Assembly (NCBI RefSeq): GCF_033118175.1
Contig: NC_083697.1
Coordinates: 28,866,001 to 28,930,000 of the forward strand
Length of the DNA stretch: 64,000 nucleotides
Direction of reading: 5' to 3'
DNA from: Dama dama
Taxonomy: Eukaryota > Chordata > Mammalia > Artiodactyla > Cervidae
Under the pieces are notes generated by a model. It made no database searches and was not told the origin of the DNA. It saw only the letters and a program-made list of their open reading frames with translations. The position numbers and the translations under genes were made by a program. Positions 57,561 through 64,000 of the stretch are shown piece after piece (the first letter of the stretch is position 1; each line of letters begins with the position of its first letter).

Positions 57561-58149
57561 AAAATATGGAGTGTCTTGTTGATGGAAATTTTAAAATATT
57601 TCTTTCACTGAGTATCAGCACAAACTGATACTCAAAGCATTAAAATTTCATTATATCTAGTTTAAGAAGCTATGACACAAGATACATATCTTAGAGCTTT
57701 ACTAGTTATTTTAAGTGTTATTTATTTTCTGAGGCTGATTTCATCCTTAAAATTTTCAGCAAACTAGTCATAAGTACTTTCAATTCTACATGATTATGTT
57801 TTTCTGAAGTTCCAGTTCATACATTGTTTCCTTCTGTGGCATTTTGCTATTAACAAAAAGCTAAATGGTTTTTTAAAATCAACATGGTTCAAAAAAAATA
57901 TGATAATGTTTGCCATCTCAGTATTAGTTTAGTATTGTTAAAAGTTGGTAATGTTGTATTTTTCTTATTATATCACAAGAGGTATACGTTGTCTTTTATT
58001 TTCCTTTCCATTGTTTTCTTGTAAAATTTCAGTAAAGATTGCTTGAACATCACTTTTACACAATTCAAATCAGGTACAGATATGATAAGTTTGGTGGATT
58101 TTAGTGCAGGTTTTATTTTTATGATAGGGTCTCCAAGGCAGAAAAAACA
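57561..58149. other. AT-rich unique DNA with a hairpin
   Basis: A perfect 10-base inverted repeat (tgagtatcag / ctgatactca, 57609-57634, 6-base loop) is present. No gene. Confidence 0.45.
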
Positions 58150-59910
58150 CTTTTTCCTCCTAGTTTCTGGATTTATTAGTATAACTGACTTACATTATTA
58201 TATTAGTTTCATTTTTATTAGTTTCACTATAATGTAGTGATTCAATATTTTTATACATTACAAATATTCACCATGATAAGTCTAGTTATCATCCAGCACC
58301 ATACAAAATTATTACAGTATTATTGACTATATTCCCCTTGTTATACATTTACCCTTGTGATTCATTTATTTTGTCACTGGTAGTTTGTACCTTATAAACC
58401 CCTCATCTATTTTACTCATTCCCATCCATCCACAACTAGCTATTTGTTCTCTGTACTATGAGTCTGTTTTATTTACTATGTTTGTTCATGTTTTATTTTT
58501 TAGATTCCACATATAAGTGAAATCAAATAGTATTTATCTTCCTTTGTCTGACATTTCTCTAATGTCCTCTTTGTCCATCCATGTAGCTGCAAATAAAAGA
58601 ATAAAAGCTGCAAATAAACTATTCTTTTCACATATATATATCACATCTTCTTTATCCTTTCATCTATAGATAGATACTGTGGTTGTTTCCATAACCTTGG
58701 TTATTGTAAATAATGCTGCAATGAACATGGGGCTGCATATATCTTTCTGAGCTACTGTTTTTGTTTTCTTTGGAAAAATACCCAGGGATGGTATTTTGGG
58801 TAACATGCTAATTCTTTTTTAAATTTTTTTAGGAACCTCCATAATGTTTTCCATAGTGGCTGCACCAATTTACATTCCCATCAACAATGCATGAGGATTT
58901 CTTTTTCTCCACATCCTCACCAACACTCATTATTTCTTGTCTCTTTGATAAGAGCCATTCTGACAGGAGTGAGGTGACATTTCACTGTAGTTCTAAGTTG
59001 CATTTCTCTGATGATTAGTGATAAGCGTCTTTTGGTGTGTCAGTTGGTCACCTACATGTCTTCTTTGGAAAAATGCCTGTTTAGGCCCTCTGCCCATTTT
59101 TAAAATCTCGTTGTTTATTTTTTGTTGTTATTGTATGAGTTCCTTGTAATTTTGGATATTATCCCCTTATCAAAAATAAGATTTGCATATATCCTCTCAG
59201 TCAGTTGGTTTCCCTTTTATTTCGTTGATTATCCCTTCTGTCTGTGCAAATGTTGTTACGTTTGATGAGGTAACATTTGATTATTTTTGCTTTTGTTTCT
59301 TTATCTGAGGAGACAGATTAAAAAAAATATTGGTACAATTTATGTCAAGGAGTATTCTGCTTATGTTTTCTTTTAGAAGTTTGATGACTCCAGGTCTTAC
59401 ATTTAGGTCTTTAAAACATTTTGAATTAATTTTTATATGTGGTTTGAGAAAGTAATCAGTTTTATTCTTTTGCACGCCACTGTCCAGTTTTTACTGAAGA
59501 AGCTGTCTTTCCCCCATTGTATATCCTTGCCTCTTTTGTTGTAGACTAATTGACCATGTAAATGTGGGTTCATTTCTGGACTCTCTATTACATTCCATTG
59601 ATCTATGTGTCTCTTTTAATGGCAGCACCATATTGTTTTGGTAACTGTAATTTTGCAGTATAGTTTAGAATCAGGGAGTGTGATACCTTCAGCTTTGTTC
59701 TTCTTTCTTAAGATCGCTTTCACTATTTGAGGCCTTCTGTGTTACAATACAATTTTTAGGGCTGCAAGTACTAGTTCTATAAAAAATGCCCCTGGTGTTT
59801 TGATAGGAATTGGACTGAATCTGTAGATTGCCTTGGGTATTATGTCATTTTAACAATATTCATATTTCCAATCTATGAGCACAGAATACCTTTCCATTTG
59901 TTTATATCAT
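58150..59910 (-). mobile_element. Antisense L1, 3' UTR into ORF2
   Basis: 'agtttctggatttattagta', 'atagtggctgcaccaattta', 'ctctgcccatttttaaaatc' and 'ggaattggactgaatctgta' are the inverse L1 order over about 1.7 kb, with many stops. Confidence 0.85.
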
Positions 59911-60406
59911 GTTCAGTGGCCCTGGGCAACAAGACCATTTTAAATTGAGGCAAAATAACAGATACATACAGTGTGAATAAAATTTGCAACTTGACTATAC
60001 ATCTCCTCTTCTACTTTCTACTGTTTAGAAACACATTTAGGATTAATGTTTCTTTGTCACATTTCTGCTAATGAAACTTAACAATTCTGAGCAAGCCAAT
60101 ACTGGGGTTTTCAGAATATTTTATAACTATTATTCAGAATAAATGTTTCAACAGAAACATTTTTCTGAAACTATAGATTGGCTTCTTTTTAAGATTAAGA
60201 TCTTACACTGTTATTTTTATATAAACCAGATCATGGATGTCAGCAACTTTTCATTTATTTAAAAACATGTGATACCTTTAGGAATTTCTATTATAAACAA
60301 CCCAGCAGTGTCTTTACCAGCATTCTATATTCTGCTTCTTACCAGATCCTACCACCCATAGACTCTTTAGGAAGTTTTCTTGTCACAGGATTATGGTTAC
60401 TTATTA
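59911..60406. other. AT-rich unique DNA
   Basis: Nothing recognised. Confidence 0.4.
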
Positions 60407-60417
60407 AATTATAACCT

Positions 60418-60736
60418 GTGCTGTGCTTAGTCACTCAGTTGTGTCCAACTCTTTGCGACCCCATGGACTGTAGCCTACCGGGCTCCTCTGTCCATGGGAA
60501 TTCTCCAGGCAAGAATACTGGAGTGGATTGCCATGCTCTCCTCCACGGGATCTTCCCAACCCAGGAATTGAACTCAGGTCTCCCGCATTGCAGGCCAATT
60601 CTTTACCACCAGGGAAGCCCAAGAATACTGGAGTGAGTAGCCTATCCCTTCTCCAGCGGAATGTCTCAACCCAGGAATCAAACTGGGGTTCCCTGCATTG
60701 CAGGCGGATTCTTTATCAGATGAGCTATCAGGGAAG
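60418..60736 (-). mobile_element. BOV-A2 SINE with target-site duplication
   Basis: Two units in inverse orientation (heads 'accaccagggaagccc' and 'gagctatcagggaag'). aattataacct at 60407-60417 is repeated exactly at 60737-60747. Confidence 0.93.
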
Positions 60737-60747
60737 AATTATAACCT

Positions 60748-61429
60748 ACTTCCTTTGAAAAATATTTGGGATAGCTTACTGGATTGCACAAGTATAATAA
60801 CATGAAGATTAAAGACATTATTTACAAGCAAAAGAAATTTAAAGTGATGAGTTATAACTAAAGAAAAAAGTTAATAATACACAGAAATATATGCCACAAG
60901 TTCCCACAAAACTCTTAAAAGATAACTATGTATTTATACTTAGTTCCAAACTTCTGATTAGCCAAAACTAAAGGACAATATTATCACGTAGAGAAATACT
61001 GTCCTAATGATAATAATAATAAATAATAATAAATGTGGATAAAACTTAATAAACTAATGTTTTTACGGCTATGAAATTTGAGAAAATTTTCTCTTCCAAT
61101 TTAGTAATTCGAATGCTTAAGAATAGAACATGGAATTCTTAGGAATGCAACAAAGAATCATGGAAAGGCAAATATTATCAACAATAGTCTGAAAATCAAA
61201 ATAACTAGTTTTGTTTCTATAGTGCCCTTCAATGTAAGTTGAGAGTGTAAGGCCAAAGTACAATGTAGCAAATGCAATTCTCTGTAAGTGGGCAGTACAA
61301 GAAAATCAAAACAATGAAATAGCTCTCTTAATATTTAGATTGGTCTGGTGATAAATACTGGAACTATTTATTGGACTGGGTGAACTTCATGCCCTTTAAT
61401 TTGTCCTTCATGGATATTATTTCTTATAC
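60748..61429. other. AT-rich unique DNA with (TAA)n
   Basis: A TAA/TAAA tract lies at about 61007-61032. No gene. Confidence 0.45.
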
Positions 61430-61835
61430 TTTGACTTTTTTTTAACTGAAGCATAGTTGATCTAAAATGATGTGTTAATTTCTGCTGTGCAGCAAACTGA
61501 CATATGTATACACACACACACACACATTCTTTTTAATATTCTTTTCCATTATGGTTTATCCTAGGACACTGAATACAGTTCTCTGTGCTGTAAAGTAGGA
61601 CCCTGTTGTCCATCCATTCTACATGTAATAGTTTGCAACTACTAACTCCAAACTCCCAGCTCCTATCCCCAGTCCTTCCTCACTCCCTTGGAAGCCACAA
61701 GTCTGTGCTCTACATCTGTGAGTCTATTTCTGCTTCATAGATCGGTTCGTTGGTATCATATTTTAGATCTCACAAATAAACGATATCGTATATTTGTCTT
61801 TCTCTTCTTGATTTACTTCACTTATCGTGCACTTT
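61430..61835 (-). mobile_element. Antisense L1 3' UTR
   Basis: T-rich start, 'ctgaagcatagttgatctaa', (CA)n at 61509-61526, 'ctgtaaagtaggaccctgtt' and 'gtgagtctatttctgcttca' follow the inverse of an L1 3' end. Confidence 0.8.
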
Positions 61836-63239
61836 GATTTTTGATAAAAGTTGGCCAGTGGTGGTTATCTGATTATTTGACAAATGTTTTCGAGTAATTA
61901 TTTAGTGTTACTAGCTGAAATACATATATTTTTAAAACTCATATACTTCAAAATGTATATATTTTAAAAATCAACTGAGTAAAGAGACATAAGAGAATGT
62001 CCCCTTATGAAAACTAAGGTGCCTAATTTAGACTTTGTATTGAGTTGGCACTGGCCTACCTCTGCAGAGAGGAGGTCTGAGAGCACTGTAAAAGCATGAA
62101 GATTTTTCTCAGAAAACATTCTGAGTGTGCTCCAGGATAAGGGCAAATCAATAAACAAAGTTCCAAAGTTCTACACTCTAGACCATGACTTTGATAATTT
62201 TAACCTGGAAAATTTTCAAAGTAGAATTACCCATAGGAAAATTTCAGAAATCCATTTGTGAAATGTCTGAATTTGACAGCTTTCCAGTGACCCTTCTGGG
62301 GAAAATGACTTGTGAAATGCACTGCATACTAATAAAAATGACTGACATGCTGTTTAGAGTTGTTGGATATAAACCAATTAAACCTTGGAGGACATCTGCC
62401 AGAAATACAAATTTGTGTTTAAAGACAACTGACCTTAAATGAACACTTTCTGACTATTACATGGTAGGAACATTGTGTTTTGCACCCAGAACTATCACAG
62501 AATATTTCTCTTTTCAGGTTTTTCTTTTTTTTTTTTTTTTCCAGCAAGGGGAATTATACTTTGGTTATATTGTTGAGCTTAGTCTCTTTTAACTACTAAT
62601 AGTCTTAATGAGACTGCTGTTAACTAGGTATTTGTCTAACAGTTAACAAACTGTAAATACTAGATTTTTCCCACAACCACCAAGAAAGGTGGATAATTAA
62701 AATAAATACCCAGAAACCTTCTAAGTTTCCACTTACTAGCTATGTACCAAAACTTTGCATTCTAGAGGTTCTCTCAGTGACTGAACCTGTGTATAATGAA
62801 TCATACTCAGTCACTTAAATGGCTCCTTTCCTCTGCCAATGACCTCACACTTTCCTTATTAGCACTTCTAATTTAACTCATGTGCTGCAGCGTATAGAAT
62901 TCTAGAAGTAGATCAACAGACATCACCATGGGAGGCTGGGGGGATGAAGGAAAAGAAAGTTGGCATGTTCTAAGGCTTTAAAAAAAAAAAAAAAACAAAC
63001 AACGTTTTCCCTTTAATTTCTTTTCAAAAATTGAAAAAGCAATATGTGTTTAGTGAAAGTGAAGTAGTATAAAGAAAAAAATGAGCATTTAATATTTTTT
63101 GTCACCTCCTCTCCCTGCCACCTGGGTCCTCCTCATCTCCTGGATCCTCACAAGCAACAAATGTTAACAACTTGGTGTATATCCTTTCACACATTTCTAC
63201 ATGCTCATTCATTCACAAACCAACTAGCACAGATGAAAT
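61836..63239. other. AT-rich unique DNA
   Basis: The 85-codon plus frame (62185-62442) has no domain I recognise. T run at 62523-62540 and A run at 62981-62995. Text at 63100-63230 is weakly L1-like. Confidence 0.4.
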
Positions 63240-63660
63240 TCCATGGGTCTTGAACTCAGCTGCTCTATTCTCTCTACAGACCTAGACTTGGACTCTCTTT
63301 TCCTTCTGGACACCAAGTAGTTGCTGTATCAGCTCGGGTTATGAAATGAGGTGAGGTAAGAAACGTCAAAGAGCACAAAAGATGCCTCTGGGATCTCAGC
63401 TAGAATGACTCAAATGGCTGTGGATGACTTGAACGATCGTGGCTGCAGATGTAACTCTACAACAGCCTCTCCACACATCTCTCCGAGGTAGAGAACTTCT
63501 GAAGAACCGACTCAGTTGGGATTGTCGGTGGAGTGTCTGGGCCACTGCACCATGGCAGTCTTAGGGTGGTCAGACTTCATCTGTGGTGGCTCAGGTGGTT
63601 TCAAGGACGAGCATGGCTGAAGCTCCAAACTCTTTATGACCTCAACTTAGAAACCATGAT
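63240..63660. repeat. Old interspersed repeat block
   Basis: 'gtctctccacacatctctcc'-like text with 'gcaccatggcagtcttaggg' and 'gtggtcagacttcatctg' recalls a common mammalian repeat; the family is not resolved. Confidence 0.4.
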
Positions 63661-64000
63661 CATTAAACTTTAATAAGCTTCATTTCCTTTTTCTATTTCA
63701 AAAAACAACTTAATTGTCTTCCTAAGAATAGTTTTTAGAATTAGAAATCATGACACTAAAGCATAATTGCCTGGCAAATGATAGGTGTTGAATAAATGGT
63801 AAGGATTATTTTTATAATGTTTATACTAGGTATTTCCTTACCATGAGTAGGATCTTATGAATATAATTTTATTATCTTGACTTTTATAAGCAGTTTTTTT
63901 AATCTTTCTTTTTCTTAAATGGTAGATCCCAGGCTGAATATTACTTTTATCACCTTGATATTCTAAAACGTAATTTCTCTTATAAATCTTTTATTTTTTT
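63661..64000. other. AT-rich DNA with a MIR/L2-like tail
   Basis: 'tgcctggcaaatgataggtg' and 'ttgaataaatggtaagg' at about 63765-63805 look like a MIR/L2 3' tail. Nothing else recognised. Confidence 0.45.

Noticed and set aside
11863..60736. tRNA genes suggested by the repeated GGTTCGATCCC-type box-B words
   Set aside because: Each lies within a Bov-tA or CHR SINE, which derive from tRNA but do not fold as a functional tRNA.
1..64000. CRISPR array, operon, prophage or bacterial defence system
   Set aside because: The sequence is mammalian nuclear DNA. No regularly spaced repeats or operon-like gene arrays occur; repeated words are SINEs, LINEs and microsatellites.

Overview
The window is nuclear DNA from a ruminant mammal. 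The evidence is its repeats: many copies of the tRNA-derived Bov-tA/BOV-A2 SINE, three 3' fragments of the BovB (RTE) LINE, two copies of the ruminant L1 (L1_BT) 3' end, and the older cetartiodactyl CHR-1/CHR-2 SINEs. Beneath these lie mammal-wide MIR, L2, L1M, MER5 and Tigger remnants. I cannot tell cattle, sheep, goat, buffalo or deer apart from this sequence. No complete protein-coding gene can be supported; nearly all open frames are short chance frames or lie inside repeats.

Layout. 1-8500 is AT-rich, with old L2/MIR remnants and no ruminant SINE after base 158; it holds a diverged ~320-base duplication (6084-6402 and 7820-8146). 8500-9835 is a strong CpG island, the only promoter-like feature, with an ETS / NF-kB / CRE motif cluster. 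It probably holds a 5' untranslated first exon, but the strand of the gene is unresolved. 9.9-19 kb is mostly unique sequence with MIR, L2, CHR-2 and the first Bov-tA copies. 19-25.3 kb is a block of antisense L1 broken by a Bov-tA, a BovB with clear target-site duplications and a CHR-1. 25-35 kb alternates unique DNA with old LTR/L1 blocks and holds a perfect 121-base direct repeat. 36-42 kb has an L1/SINE nest, a perfect CTCF-consensus match, a possible small exon (37148-37286), a 15-bp-arm hairpin, and a Bov-tA-BovB composite inserted into a Tigger DNA transposon. 42-50 kb is largely unique, with an ERV1-like solo LTR and SINEs. 49.9-50.2 kb has an unidentified protein-like frame on the minus strand ending at an AATAAA. 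51-64 kb is again repeat-rich (L1, L1_BT, a long L2, BovB, BOV-A2).

The likeliest reading is promoter plus intronic or intergenic DNA of one gene starting at the CpG island, with layered transposon insertions. I found no new enzymatic or defence system. The most interesting signals are structural: local duplications, a SINE-LINE chimera, CTCF-like sites, and two weak coding candidates.
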